Source of the DNA: Paraburkholderia sp. CNPSo 3272
GTDB lineage: Bacteria; Pseudomonadota; Gammaproteobacteria; Burkholderiales; Burkholderiaceae
Assembly (NCBI RefSeq): GCF_024206495.1
Contig: NZ_JAMBPQ010000010.1
Coordinates: forward strand, 62,001 to 126,000
DNA length: 64,000 nt
Direction: 5' to 3'
Numbering within the stretch: position 1 is the stretch's first letter; each line of letters opens with the position of its first letter. Positions 1 through 8,944 of the stretch are shown here, one piece after another. A program made the translations under genes and the position numbers. The notes beneath the pieces were generated by a model. That model was not told the origin of the DNA. It saw nothing but the letters and a program-made list of their open reading frames with translations, and ran no database searches.

Positions 1-51
1 ACGCCACGACGCTTCGATCGCGCGCTCTCCTCCTTTGACGGCGACGTACAT
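1..51 (-). CDS. phnI: PhnI, C-P lyase core subunit (5' end only)
   Basis: Only the first 17 codons lie in the window; the gene continues past the left edge. They read MYVAVKGGERAIEASWR, the typical PhnI amino terminus. The ATG shares one base with the phnH stop codon (TGATG), so translation is probably coupled. PhnI belongs to the PhnGHIJ core complex and, with G, H and L, makes the alpha-D-ribose-1-phosphonate triphosphate intermediate. The call rests on the short N-terminal match plus the phnG-phnH order. Confidence 0.85.
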   Translation of the reverse strand, partial: MYVAVKGGERAIEASWR

Positions 52-692
52 CAGTGCATCTCCACGAGAGTGGTGCGCGGCAGGCCCATCAGGCGGTCGC
101 CGCACACGAGATAGAAGTCGATGCCGCACGGGAAGTGCGGCGCGAGGGCGGCGCGTTCGCGCCAGAAGCGCTCGGGCAGACCGACGGGTGCAATGCTACA
201 GGTCGTTTCGATGCCGGGGCCGCGCAGCGTGAGCGCCGCGCCGCCAGTGAGCGAATCGACACGCACGAACACCGTGGCGGATTGCTCCGGCGACTCCGGC
301 GTGCCGCTCGCGAAGTCTTCGAGCGGCGGCAGCGCCGCGGCGTTGTGCACATAGGCGAACGCGGCTTCGCGCGCCTGCTGTGCAAGCGGCGCGCCTGCAT
401 GAAAGCGCAGGGCGGCCGCGAGTGCGGCGTCGGGCTGGGCGAGCCACACCGGCGTGGCGTAGTCTGCGAGTGCGAGCAGCGAGGCGAAGGCAGCGAGGCC
501 GGCGCGCGCGGGGGACGCATCCGCCGCCGTGGCCGCCGGCAGCGGCGTTTCGATCACGCCGATCGTGCCGGGTCGCGCGAGCGCGTCGAGCAGCGTGCGG
601 AACACGGTCTGCGTGTCGTGAACCGGATCGCCGAAGCCGGGCGCGAGTGCGGCGAGCAAATCGGGCGTCATGGCATTGCGTGGGTCGCTCAT
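51..692 (-). CDS. phnH: PhnH, C-P lyase complex subunit
   Basis: A 213-residue protein with the expected PhnH length and opening (a pocket reading PGFGDPVHDTQTVFRTLLDA, residues about 18-37). PhnH is the dimeric accessory subunit of the carbon-phosphorus lyase core that releases phosphate from alkylphosphonates in the cytoplasm. Its start overlaps the phnG stop by four bases (ATGA) and its stop overlaps the phnI start, so G-H-I is one translationally coupled operon running left out of the window. Control is probably by the divergently encoded PhnF. Confidence 0.93.
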   Translation of the reverse strand: MSDPRNAMTPDLLAALAPGFGDPVHDTQTVFRTLLDALARPGTIGVIETPLPAATAADASPARAGLAAFASLLALADYATPVWLAQPDAALAAALRFHAGAPLAQQAREAAFAYVHNAAALPPLEDFASGTPESPEQSATVFVRVDSLTGGAALTLRGPGIETTCSIAPVGLPERFWRERAALAPHFPCGIDFYLVCGDRLMGLPRTTLVEMH

Positions 693-1198
693 GCGTCACC
701 TCGAACCATCGTGAAGAACTCGACCCGCGTGCTGGCGGCGTCGGCGCGGCGCGCGTCGCGTTGTGCGGCGAGACGCGCGGCGAGCGGCTCGATCAACCGG
801 GCGTGCAACTGGTCGTGGCGCGCGGGGAGTTGCAGCAGCGCGTCGGCGAGCGCGGCCAGTTCGGCGCGGCGCTTGTCGCGGCCCAGATGGCATGCCACGC
901 CGACCGGGCCGGGCTGGCCGGCATCGCCGCCTACGGTGACCGAGGGGCGCAGGCGCAGCGTGGCGCGCGTGACGGTGGCTTCGCCGAGGTTGAAGGCGTC
1001 GCCGGTGCCGCCAATGCGCCCGCGTACCATGGCCAGTCCGGTTTGTGGCGGACGCAGCCAGTCGAAAGCGGGCTCAGGCGCACCGGCGAGCGCGACGCTC
1101 AGCGCCGCTTCGAGCTCAGCGCGCGGGGTGTGCGCGAGAACGGCCATCCATGCGCGCCGGATCGCCGGTGCGGAGGATGGGGTGGAGGAAGCGTTCAT
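689..1198 (-). CDS. phnG: PhnG, C-P lyase complex subunit
   Basis: A 169-residue product when begun at the ATG at 1198, which follows an AGGAA Shine-Dalgarno sequence; a longer in-frame reading to 1291 has no such site and would cross into the regulatory palindrome side. PhnG is a small subunit of the C-P lyase core complex. Family-like features are the early RRAWMAVLAH segment and the C-terminal TRVEFFTMVRGDA. It is the first gene of the leftward phnG-phnH-phnI operon, facing phnF across 220 bp of control DNA. Confidence 0.92.
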   Translation of the reverse strand: MNASSTPSSAPAIRRAWMAVLAHTPRAELEAALSVALAGAPEPAFDWLRPPQTGLAMVRGRIGGTGDAFNLGEATVTRATLRLRPSVTVGGDAGQPGPVGVACHLGRDKRRAELAALADALLQLPARHDQLHARLIEPLAARLAAQRDARRADAASTRVEFFTMVRGDA

Positions 1199-1291
1199 CG
1201 GAGTTCCTGTGTCGTGAACGGGGGAGAACGGACATGGCGACTGCGCCTTTCGAACTGCCTTGTCTGGGCCTCGATTGAACCATCTATTCAT

Positions 1292-1311
1292 CTAAACGTC
1301 TAGACGTTTAG
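1292..1311. promoter_or_regulatory. Perfect 20-bp palindrome, probable PhnF operator
   Basis: CTAAACGTCTAGACGTTTAG reads identically on both strands. It lies 94 bp upstream of the phnG ATG and 107 bp upstream of the phnF ATG, where one dimeric GntR-family repressor could control both transcripts. Its central ACGTCTAGACG recurs upstream of phnC at 20854-20864. A TCTAGA core is in keeping with what I recall of PhnF-type operators, but binding here is inferred. Confidence 0.75.
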
Positions 1312-1418
1312 TGGTACAGTCGTCCAGAGCGGACGCAATGAAGGTTTTCATATTTCCATCACGCCCTGCGCACTACAATGCACAAAACGCTATTGGAACC
1401 GAGAGGAATGACAGCACC

Positions 1419-2174
1419 ATGACATCGAACGACGAGGCGCCGTCCAGCCTGCTTGAGCGCGGCGCGGGTGTGGCGGTGTGGCGGCAGATCGAGCAGATCC
1501 TCGCAGCTGAGATCGCCGCGAAGGGCTTCGGCGAAGACGGCCGGCTGCCTAGCGAGGGCGAGCTTGCGCGCCGCTTCGACGTGAACCGCCACACGGTGCG
1601 GCGCGCGATGCTGGGCCTCGCGGCGTTGGGGCTCGTGAGCGTGGAGCAGGGGCGCGGCACGTTCGTGCAGCCCGGCGCGATCGACTACACCATCGGCAAG
1701 CGCACGCGCTTTACCGAGAACCTGAAGCGCCATCAGCATTCGGCGGCGGGCAAGCTGCTCGCGTCGTCGCGTGGCAAGGCCGACCCCACGGTCGCCAAGG
1801 CGCTCGGCCTGCGCGCGGGCGCGCTCGTCTACCGGCTCGAAACGCTGCACGAGTCGGACGGCGTGCCGCTCACTTACGCGCGCAGCTGGTATCCCGCCGC
1901 ACGCTTCGCCGATCTGCCCGTGGTCATGGAGCGCGTGGACAGCACCTCGAAGGCCCTCGCCGAATTCGGCGTGACCGACTATCTGCGCAAGTGGAGCCGT
2001 ATCGGCAGCGTGCTGCCCGAGGCCGAGGTGGCGCGGCGTTTGAACATCAACCGGCAGCAGCCGGTGTTATGGGTGGAAAACGTCGACGTCGATCTGCAAG
2101 GCGTGCCGATCAAGTACGGCATTACGCACTTCGCCGCCGACCGCGTGCAGCTGATGGTGGAGCACGACCTATGA
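1419..2174 (+). CDS. phnF: PhnF, GntR/HutC-family phosphonate regulator
   Basis: A 251-residue regulator. An N-terminal winged helix (GRLPSEGELARRF then NRHTVRRAML, about residues 38-65) is followed by a UTRA-type ligand-binding domain ending in ITHFAADRVQLMVE. PhnF proteins repress phn genes. I took the ATG at 1419 (MTSNDEA), 12 bases after AGGA; in-frame codons upstream to 1311 run into the palindrome. The stop overlaps the DUF1045 start by four bases, placing the regulator in an operon with phosphonate accessory genes and divergent from phnGHI. Confidence 0.9.
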   Translation: MTSNDEAPSSLLERGAGVAVWRQIEQILAAEIAAKGFGEDGRLPSEGELARRFDVNRHTVRRAMLGLAALGLVSVEQGRGTFVQPGAIDYTIGKRTRFTENLKRHQHSAAGKLLASSRGKADPTVAKALGLRAGALVYRLETLHESDGVPLTYARSWYPAARFADLPVVMERVDSTSKALAEFGVTDYLRKWSRIGSVLPEAEVARRLNINRQQPVLWVENVDVDLQGVPIKYGITHFAADRVQLMVEHDL

Positions 2175-2899
2175 GCGTGCTGCAAGAAGACTGGAACGAA
2201 GCCACGCGCTTCGCGCTTTACTATGCGCCGCCGCGCGCGTCGGCGTGGTGGCAGGCGGGCTGCGCGTGGCTTGGCCGCGATCCGGAGACGGGCGACGCGC
2301 TCGCGCCGCCGCCATGGCTCGCAGGCCTGCCGCAGCCGCTGGAAACGCTCACGGTCGCGCCGCGCCGCTATGGCTGGCACGGCACCCTCGTGCCGCCGTT
2401 CCGCCTCGCGCCGGGCGTGACGCCCGCGGCGCTGCTGGCCGCCGCGCAGCAGTGGGCGCAGGGGCAGGCGCGCTTCGAAGCCAATGTCGAGGCGGCGCTG
2501 CTCGGCCGCTTCGTGGCGCTGCGCCCCGCCGACGATGCCGGCGAAACCGCCCTGCGCGAACTGGCTGCCAACGCACTGCGCGCGCTTGGCTCGCTGCGCG
2601 CCCCGCAAACGCCCGCCGAACTCGCGAAGCGCCTCGACGCGCCGCTCACGCAGCGTCAGCGCGCTTACGTCGAAGCGTGGGGCTATCCGTACGTGTTCGA
2701 AGAATTCCGCTTTCACATGACGCTATCCGATTCGCTGAACGACGCGCAAACCTGCGCGCAACTCGTCGATGCCTGGAACACGCAGATGCACGATGCCAAC
2801 CCGCTGCCGGTGGAGGGCGCGGCGCTCTTCGTCGAGCCCGGACCGGGCGCGCCGTTTGCGCTGTGGCGCCGCTTGCCGTTCGCGGGAGCCCGCGCATGA
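2171..2899 (+). CDS. DUF1045 phosphonate-metabolism protein with two HxT motifs
   Basis: A 242-residue protein of the DUF1045 family found with phn genes. It has two HxT motifs, HGT at residues 70-72 and HMT at 182-184, the signature arrangement of 2H phosphoesterases, which act on cyclic phosphates or 2',5' linkages. The C-P lyase pathway makes a 5-phosphoribosyl 1,2-cyclic phosphate that PhnP normally opens; no phnP is visible here, so this protein may do that step (inference). The start overlaps phnF (ATGA) and the stop overlaps phnN (ATGA), which fixes both ends. Confidence 0.85.
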   Translation: MSVLQEDWNEATRFALYYAPPRASAWWQAGCAWLGRDPETGDALAPPPWLAGLPQPLETLTVAPRRYGWHGTLVPPFRLAPGVTPAALLAAAQQWAQGQARFEANVEAALLGRFVALRPADDAGETALRELAANALRALGSLRAPQTPAELAKRLDAPLTQRQRAYVEAWGYPYVFEEFRFHMTLSDSLNDAQTCAQLVDAWNTQMHDANPLPVEGAALFVEPGPGAPFALWRRLPFAGARA

Positions 2900-3447
2900 A
2901 GGGCGGCCTGATCTACGTAATGGGGCCTTCGGGCGCGGGCAAGGACACGCTGCTGCGTTACGCGCGCGAGCGGCTGTCCGGCGAAGACGTCGTCTTCGCG
3001 CATCGCTACATCACCCGCGAAGACAGCGGCGGCGAAAACCACATCGCGCTTACCGAGGCCGAATTCGAGGCGCGTTCGCAGCGCGGCCTCTTCGCGTTGC
3101 AATGGCGCAGCCACGCGCTGCGCTACGGCGTGGGCGTGGAGATCGACCAATGGATGGCGCTTGGCTGCACCGTCGTGGTGAACGGTTCGCGCGCCTACGC
3201 GGGCGAGGCGTTCGAGCGCTACCCGCGCATGACGCTCGTGCACGTCGAGGCTGCGCAGCACGTGCTGGCTGCGCGCCTCGCGTCCCGGGCGCGCGAAACG
3301 CCCGAGCAGGTCGCATTGCGTCTTGCGCGGCGCGCGCCGTTCGAGGTGCCGTCGGGCGCCGCGTTTGCGCGCATCGACAACTCGGGGCACCTGGAGGAGG
3401 CGGGCGGGGCGTTCGTCGAGCTCGTGCTGCAGGTGGCGGCCGGATAG
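2896..3447 (+). CDS. phnN: PhnN, ribose 1,5-bisphosphate phosphokinase
   Basis: A 183-residue P-loop kinase related to guanylate kinase. Walker A is GPSGAGKDT at residues 10-18, and HRYITRE near residue 36 matches the substrate-binding region. PhnN phosphorylates ribose 1,5-bisphosphate to PRPP, the last step that returns the ribose carried through C-P lyase cleavage to metabolism. The ATG overlaps the DUF1045 stop by four bases. It is the last gene of the phnF-DUF1045-phnN unit; the next gene begins 119 bp on. Confidence 0.92.
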   Translation: MKGGLIYVMGPSGAGKDTLLRYARERLSGEDVVFAHRYITREDSGGENHIALTEAEFEARSQRGLFALQWRSHALRYGVGVEIDQWMALGCTVVVNGSRAYAGEAFERYPRMTLVHVEAAQHVLAARLASRARETPEQVALRLARRAPFEVPSGAAFARIDNSGHLEEAGGAFVELVLQVAAG

Positions 3448-3566
3448 TCGCGGCGCTGTCCTTGCGCGTCGCTTAACAGCCGCTTAAGGGCTCGAACGGG
3501 GCGGGGGATTTTTGGTTCGGTGCGGTTGCCATGAGAAGATGCAGGCGACCCGAGAACTCAACGAGA

Positions 3567-4502
3567 ATGCCCTTGGACCGTTTCCAGGAGATGCAGATTT
3601 TCACGCGCATCGTCGACCGCCGCAGCTTCACGCAGGCGGCCGAGGATCTGAACCTGCCGCGCGCGACGGTCACCAACTCGATCAAGCGCCTCGAAGCGCG
3701 CCTGGGCGTGCGTCTGCTCGAACGCACCACGCGCCAGGTCAAGCCGACGCTCGACGGCGACGCCTACTACCAGCGCTGCATGCGCCTGCTCGCCGATCTC
3801 GAGGAAACCGAGGAGGCGTTTCGCGATACCGATCCGCAGGGGCGCTTGCGCGTGAACATGCAGGGCACGCTCACGCAGTATTTCGTGATGCCGCGCCTGC
3901 CCGACTTTCTCGCGCGCTATCCGCGCGTCGAGCTTTTCATCGGCTCGGGCGACCACTTCGTCGATCTCGTGCGCGAAGGCGTGGACTGCGTGCTTCGCGC
4001 GGGCGAGCTGGCCGACTCCTCGATGATCGCGCGGCGCGTGGCGCTGCTAGAGCAGGTGACGTGCGCGAGCCCCGCGTATCTGGAGCGGCACGGCGACCCG
4101 GAGTCGATTGAGGCGCTCGCCGGCACGCATACGGACGCGCCGGGCTGGCCGGGCAGAACAGGCCATCGAGCCGTGAACTATGTTTCGCCGGCCACGGGCC
4201 GCGCGCTCCCGCTCGAATTCACGACCGCTGACGGCATCGCCCGCGTGACGCTGCCGGGTCCCGTGGCCGTGAACGGCGCGGAACTTTACACGGCGGGCGC
4301 CCTGGCGGGGCTCGGCATCGTCCAGGTGCCGCGCTACCGCGTGCGTGAGCTGCTCGCCAACGGCGAGCTGTGCGTCGTGCTGCCCGCGCATCCGCCGCCG
4401 CCCTTGCCGGTCTCGGTGCTGTATCCGCAGAACCGCCAGTTGTCGCTGCGGGTACGCGCTTTCGCCGACTGGCTCATACAGGTGTTTGCCGAGGTTGCCT
4501 GA
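3567..4502 (+). CDS. LysR-family transcriptional regulator, CrgA-like
   Basis: A 311-residue LysR protein. The N-terminal helix-turn-helix covers about residues 16-45 (FTQAAEDLNLPRATVTNSIK), followed by a substrate-binding domain. ATG at 3567 gives the usual family start (MPLDRFQEMQIFTRIV). Sequence between the subdomains (GTHTDAPGWPGRTGHRAVNY) is longer than in the related regulator at 25732-26736. No divergently paired target sits next to it, so its effector and targets are unknown. It follows phnN in the same direction but shows no overlap with it. Confidence 0.85.
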   Translation: MPLDRFQEMQIFTRIVDRRSFTQAAEDLNLPRATVTNSIKRLEARLGVRLLERTTRQVKPTLDGDAYYQRCMRLLADLEETEEAFRDTDPQGRLRVNMQGTLTQYFVMPRLPDFLARYPRVELFIGSGDHFVDLVREGVDCVLRAGELADSSMIARRVALLEQVTCASPAYLERHGDPESIEALAGTHTDAPGWPGRTGHRAVNYVSPATGRALPLEFTTADGIARVTLPGPVAVNGAELYTAGALAGLGIVQVPRYRVRELLANGELCVVLPAHPPPPLPVSVLYPQNRQLSLRVRAFADWLIQVFAEVA

Positions 4503-4560
4503 AATGGCTCGAGCGCGCCGGGGCGATTCGCCAGGCGCGCCCGGTTGAGTTCAGCTGAAC

Positions 4561-5385
4561 TTACGTGCGCCGCGCGACCATGCCGGACACACGCGCCGCC
4601 GCTTGCTGAAGCGGATCGAGGAACGTCTTCACCATCTGCTTCGCCGACGTGCGCTGCGCGTTGCCGCTGATGTTCATCGCGGCGATCACGCGGCCCTGCC
4701 GGTTGCGAATAGGCGCGGAGATCGAGATGAGGCCGCCTTCCAGTTCCTGATCGACGATGGCCCAGCCCTGCTGACGCACCTGGGCGATGATCTTCTTGAG
4801 TTCGCCGACGTCGGTGACCGTGCGCCCCGTATGCGCGTAGAGCGGCGAGGAGCCAAGCGTTTCGTCGAGCGCGGCTTCGTCGAGCGAGGCGAGCAGCACG
4901 CGCCCCATGGAGGTGCAGTACGCGGGTAGACGGCTGCCGATCGAGAGATTGATCGTCATGATCTTGTGCGTGGGCACGCGCAGCACATAGACGATCTCGG
5001 TGCGGTCGAGCACGGCCGCCGAGCAGCTCTCGTGCACTTCCTGCGACAGCTCTTCCATGACCGGCTCGGCGAGATTCCAGAACGGCATCGACGTGAGGTA
5101 CGCGAAGCCCAGGTCGAGAATGCGCGGGGTGAGGCGAAAGAGCCGCCCCTCGGCTTCGACGTAGCCGAGCGTCTGCAGCGTGAGCAGAATGCGGCGCGCC
5201 CCGGCGCGCGTGAGGCCCGTGGCGGCGGCGACGTCGGTGAGGGTCTGCTCGGGATGCTCGGCGTTGAACGCGCGGATCACCGAAAGCCCCCGCGCGAACG
5301 ACTGCACATAGGAGTCGCCCGGTTTTTCGGGAATCTCCTGCTGGTCGGCGGAGCGGTCTGGCGAGGCACTGGAAGCAGAAGTCAT
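4561..5385 (-). CDS. IclR-family regulator, PcaR/PobR-like
   Basis: A 274-residue protein with an N-terminal winged helix (LTDVAAATGLTRAGARRILL, about residues 60-80) and a C-terminal IclR effector domain (PTHKIMTINLSIGSRLPAY, then YCTSMGRVLLASL). This subfamily includes PcaR, PcaU and PobR, activators of the beta-ketoadipate and 4-hydroxybenzoate pathways. The pcaF-type thiolase at 10166, beyond the cyo operon, is a possible target. The ATG at 5385 (MTSASSASPD) was chosen on domain position; an upstream in-frame extension to 5571 looks non-coding and no clear Shine-Dalgarno is seen. Confidence 0.82.
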   Translation of the reverse strand: MTSASSASPDRSADQQEIPEKPGDSYVQSFARGLSVIRAFNAEHPEQTLTDVAAATGLTRAGARRILLTLQTLGYVEAEGRLFRLTPRILDLGFAYLTSMPFWNLAEPVMEELSQEVHESCSAAVLDRTEIVYVLRVPTHKIMTINLSIGSRLPAYCTSMGRVLLASLDEAALDETLGSSPLYAHTGRTVTDVGELKKIIAQVRQQGWAIVDQELEGGLISISAPIRNRQGRVIAAMNISGNAQRTSAKQMVKTFLDPLQQAAARVSGMVARRT

Positions 5386-6035
5386 GGGCGTGGCGTTCGG
5401 TCTTGCTGCGGCGCTTGAAGAACATATCAAGATAACCCAAGCGATCGGTTTCGCCAACAAGCGGCGAAGGCCGCGAGGTGGGGCGGGCGCAAACTTTCGG
5501 GATCGGGAACCCCGGTCAACATCGATAGTGCGGCGTTGCATGACATGCGTCAAATACGCACACCAGATCATTTGATGTTCAGTTATTTGATTCTAGTCAA
5601 TTAATTGTGGCTAAAAAAGATTGACGTGTGAATTGATTATTAAAAATTCCAATATCGGCCGGGCCAGAATTTAGAACGAGATAAAAGTGATGTCGAAATT
5701 CGAATGAATCGGCGCATTTCCGGCCATTCTGCGATTGCGCCGCGCGTATCTTCGCTTCGATTGTTCGCTTGCGCGCTGGGCCTTACGCTGAGACCCCTGC
5801 ACAGCGGACGTTTTCTGTGTGAAAGCTCCTGGAAAGATATTTGCGGCTTACCGTCGCGCTTGCTTGGGCGAGCTTTGTCCCGCTGGCTAATCCTTAGCAA
5901 AGATCAAATTTTGAGATTGGTGCATTCCGTAGAATCGCGCTGAATACGATACGGGTGCATTTTTGCGTGGCGAATTTGCGATGCAAATGTGTTGGGTGTT
6001 ACGCGTTTTGGTGGACAACGGAAGAACAGGCAAAC
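5386..6035. other. 650-bp intergenic region, AT-richer, upstream of cyoA
   Basis: This gap between the divergent IclR gene and cyoA is clearly richer in A and T than its surroundings, most strongly at 5570-5700 and 5895-5960. It contains TCAAATTTTGA (5904-5914), an 11-bp inverted repeat. I found no convincing sigma-70 promoter or canonical Anr/FNR box. Two short open frames (5640-5900 minus, 5704-5943 plus) have neither a ribosome site nor a recognisable product. It probably holds the cyo promoter and a long leader. Confidence 0.5.
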
Positions 6036-6929
6036 ATGAAAGACAGAAAAGCCTTTAAAAGGTGGTTAATCCCCCTGGGCTGCGGGCTGCTCGTTTCTCT
6101 TGCGGGGTGCAGCGGCAATCTTGCCGTGCTGGACCCGAAGGGCAGCGTGGGCGCGGCCGAGAAGTCGCTCATCCTCACGGCCACATGGGCCATGCTGCTG
6201 GTCGTGGTGCCCGTCATCATCCTGACGCTCCTGTTCGCCTGGCGCTACCGCGCCTCGAACCGCAACGCGACCTACGCGCCGAAGTGGGCCCACTCCACGG
6301 CGATCGAAATAGTGGTCTGGGCCATTCCGGCCGCGATCATCCTGTTTCTCGCCATCCTCACGTGGCGCACCTCGCACGAACTCGACCCATACAAGCCGTT
6401 GGAGTCGAGCGTGAAGCCCATCAACGTCGAGGTCGTCGCGCTCGACTGGAAGTGGCTCTTCATCTACCCCGACCTCGGCATCGCCTCGTTGAATCAGCTC
6501 GCCGTGCCGGTGGGCACGCCGGTCAACTTCCGCATCACGTCGGATTCGGTGATGAACTCGTTCTTCATCCCGCAGCTGGGCACCCAGGTCTACGCCATGG
6601 CGGGCATGCAAACGCGTCTGCACCTGATCGCCGACGAAGCAGGCGATTTCGACGGTCTCTCGTCCAACTACAGCGGCAAGGGTTTCTCGGACATGAAGTT
6701 CCGCACGCTCGCCACGAGCCAGCAGGACTTCGACGCGTGGGTGCAGAAGGTGAAGACGTCGTCCACCCAGCTTTCGATGGACGAGTACGCAACGGTCGCG
6801 AAGCCGCGGGAGAAGGCGCCGGTGCAGTACTTCTCGACCGTCGATCCGAAGCTCTTCAATAACATCATCGCGAAGTACAACAACGGGCACGTCACGAATT
6901 TCGACCCGTCCTGCGTGACCAAGGGGTAA
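6036..6929 (+). CDS. cyoA: CyoA, cytochrome bo3 ubiquinol oxidase subunit II
   Basis: A 297-residue lipoprotein. The signal sequence ends in the lipobox LAGC with Cys25, followed by two transmembrane helices (about 43-65 and 88-108) and a periplasmic cupredoxin-like domain. The CuA-binding residues of cytochrome c oxidases are absent, as expected for a quinol oxidase ([20 protein letters not shown]). It is part of the proton-pumping oxidase that reduces oxygen with ubiquinol. It is first of cyoABCD, with cyoB starting 5 bp after its stop. ATG 6036 is chosen over the longer frame from 5955 because it gives the lipoprotein signal. Confidence 0.96.
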   Translation: MKDRKAFKRWLIPLGCGLLVSLAGCSGNLAVLDPKGSVGAAEKSLILTATWAMLLVVVPVIILTLLFAWRYRASNRNATYAPKWAHSTAIEIVVWAIPAAIILFLAILTWRTSHELDPYKPLESSVKPINVEVVALDWKWLFIYPDLGIASLNQLAVPVGTPVNFRITSDSVMNSFFIPQLGTQVYAMAGMQTRLHLIADEAGDFDGLSSNYSGKGFSDMKFRTLATSQQDFDAWVQKVKTSSTQLSMDEYATVAKPREKAPVQYFSTVDPKLFNNIIAKYNNGHVTNFDPSCVTKG

Positions 6930-6934
6930 GCAGC

Positions 6935-8944
6935 ATGTTCGGAAAACTCACATTAGAGGCGATCCCGTTCGATCAGCCCATTATCATGGGCGCGGCCGCG
7001 TTCATGGCGCTGATCGTCGTCGGCGTGCTCGGTCTCGTCACCGTGACCGGCAAGTGGAAGTACATCTGGACCGAGTGGCTCACGAGCGTGGACCACAAAC
7101 GCATCGGCGTGATGTACATGATCGTGGCGGTGCTCATGCTCGTGCGCGGCTTCGCCGACGCGGTCATGATGCGTATCCAGCAGGCCATGGCGTTCGACTC
7201 GCCCGGCTATCTCCCGCCGCATCACTTCGACCAGATCTTCACGGCGCACGGCGTCATCATGATCTTCTTCATGGCGATGGCGCTCATGGTCGGCTTCTTC
7301 AACCTCGTCGTGCCCCTGCAGATCGGCGCGCGCGACGTGGCGTTCCCGTTCCTGAACTCGCTCTCGTTCTGGATGACGGCGATCAGCGCGATCCTCGTCA
7401 ACATTTCGCTCGTGGTCGGCGAGTTCGCGAAGGTGGGCTGGCTCGCGTATCCGCCGCTCTCCGAGCTCCAGTTCAGTCCAGACGTGGGGGTGGACTACTA
7501 CATCTGGGCAGTGCAGCTCTCCGGTGTCGGCACGCTGATCACGGCCGTGAACTTCTTCGTCACGATCGTCAAGATGCGCGCGCCCGGCATGACGCTCATG
7601 AAGATGCCCGTGTTTACGTGGACGGCGCTGTGCTCGAACGTGCTCATCATGGCCACGTTCCCGATCCTCACGATCGCGGTGGCGCTGCTCGGCCTCGACC
7701 GCTACGTCGGCACGCACTTCTTCACGAACGAACTTGGCGGCAACGCCATGCTGTATCTGAACCTGATCTGGGCGTGGGGCCACCCCGAGGTGTACATCCT
7801 CGTGCTGCCTGCCTTCGGCATCTATTCGGAAGTGATGGCCACGTTCTGCAAGAAGCCGCTGTTCGGCTACAAGACGATGGTCTACGCCTCGTGCGCGATC
7901 ATGGTGCTGGCGTTCCTCGTGTGGGCGCACCACTTCTTCACCATGGGTGCGGGCGCCGACGTCAACGCGTTCTTCGGTATCGCGACGATGATCATCGCCA
8001 TTCCCACCGGCGTGAAGATCTTCAACTGGCTGTTCACGATGTATCGCGGCCGTGTCCATTTCACCGCGCCCGTCCTCTGGACCGTCGGCTTCATGGTGAC
8101 GTTCTCGATCGCCGGCATGACCGGCGTGATGCTCGCGATTCCGGGCGCGGACTTCGTGCTCCACAACTCGCTCTTCCTGGTCGCTCACTTCCACAACGCG
8201 ATTATCGGCGGCGTGGTGTTCGGCTACCTGGCAGGCCTGCAGTACTGGTTCCCGAAGGTGTTCGGCCTGAAGCCCAGCGAAAAGCTCGGCAAGGCGTCGT
8301 TCTGGTGCTGGTTTGTCGGTTTCTACGTGGCCTTCGTACCGCTCTACGTGCTCGGCTTCATGGGCGCCACGCGTCGTACCAACCACTACGACGTCCCCGA
8401 ATGGCATCCGTACTTCGTCGTCGCCGCGATCGGCGCGGCGATCATCGCGGTCGGCGTCGTGTTCCAGGTCCTGCTGTGGGTCATGGCCTTCGTGAACCGC
8501 AACAAGGCCGAATGCAAGGACGTGACTGGCGATCCGTGGGACGGCCGCACGCTCGAATGGGCGACGTCGTCGCCGCCGGCGGTCTATAACTTCGCGGTCA
8601 TTCCGCACGTGGACGACATCGACGCTTTCGCGCACATGAAGGAAGCGGGCCGCGGTCCGGGCCTCGTCGCGAAATATAGCGACATCCACATGCCGTCGAA
8701 TACGTCGGCGGGCTTCTTCATCGGCGTGTTCAGCCTCGTGCTGGGTTTCGCGGCCGTGTGGCACATCACATGGCTGGCGGTGCTCGGATTCATTGGCGCC
8801 GTGCTGACAGTGATCCTCAAGAGCTTCGGCAACAACGACGGTTATTACATTCCGGCCGCGAAGGTCCGCGAGATCGAAGAAAGCCGCTTTGGCACCGGCG
8901 CTGCCGTGGCCACGCGTGACCGGGTCGCCCAGGAGGCAGTCTGA
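6935..8944 (+). CDS. cyoB: CyoB, cytochrome bo3 ubiquinol oxidase subunit I
   Basis: A 669-residue polytopic haem-copper oxidase subunit, about the length of the E. coli protein. The active-site segment [15 protein letters not shown] carries the CuB histidine and the cross-linked tyrosine; the HH pair in [11 protein letters not shown] gives further CuB ligands; HFHNAIIGG holds the haem ligands. It binds the low-spin haem b and the haem o3-CuB centre and pumps protons. Its stop shares one base with the cyoC start (TGATG). Confidence 0.97.
   Translation: MFGKLTLEAIPFDQPIIMGAAAFMALIVVGVLGLVTVTGKWKYIWTEWLTSVDHKRIGVMYMIVAVLMLVRGFADAVMMRIQQAMAFDSPGYLPPHHFDQIFTAHGVIMIFFMAMALMVGFFNLVVPLQIGARDVAFPFLNSLSFWMTAISAILVNISLVVGEFAKVGWLAYPPLSELQFSPDVGVDYYIWAVQLSGVGTLITAVNFFVTIVKMRAPGMTLMKMPVFTWTALCSNVLIMATFPILTIAVALLGLDRYVGTHFFTNELGGNAMLYLNLIWAWGHPEVYILVLPAFGIYSEVMATFCKKPLFGYKTMVYASCAIMVLAFLVWAHHFFTMGAGADVNAFFGIATMIIAIPTGVKIFNWLFTMYRGRVHFTAPVLWTVGFMVTFSIAGMTGVMLAIPGADFVLHNSLFLVAHFHNAIIGGVVFGYLAGLQYWFPKVFGLKPSEKLGKASFWCWFVGFYVAFVPLYVLGFMGATRRTNHYDVPEWHPYFVVAAIGAAIIAVGVVFQVLLWVMAFVNRNKAECKDVTGDPWDGRTLEWATSSPPAVYNFAVIPHVDDIDAFAHMKEAGRGPGLVAKYSDIHMPSNTSAGFFIGVFSLVLGFAAVWHITWLAVLGFIGAVLTVILKSFGNNDGYYIPAAKVREIEESRFGTGAAVATRDRVAQEAV

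Noticed and set aside
1408..1422. A four-codon frame (ATG to TGA) whose stop overlaps the phnF start
   Set aside because: The AGGA directly abuts its ATG, too close to work; it more likely serves the phnF ATG.
5640..5943. Two short open frames upstream of cyoA
   Set aside because: No ribosome site, no domain and overlapping on opposite strands; treated as non-coding leader.
6953..8764. A 603-codon open frame on the minus strand
   Set aside because: It is antisense to cyoB and its His/Arg/Glu-rich product is the usual mirror of a membrane protein.
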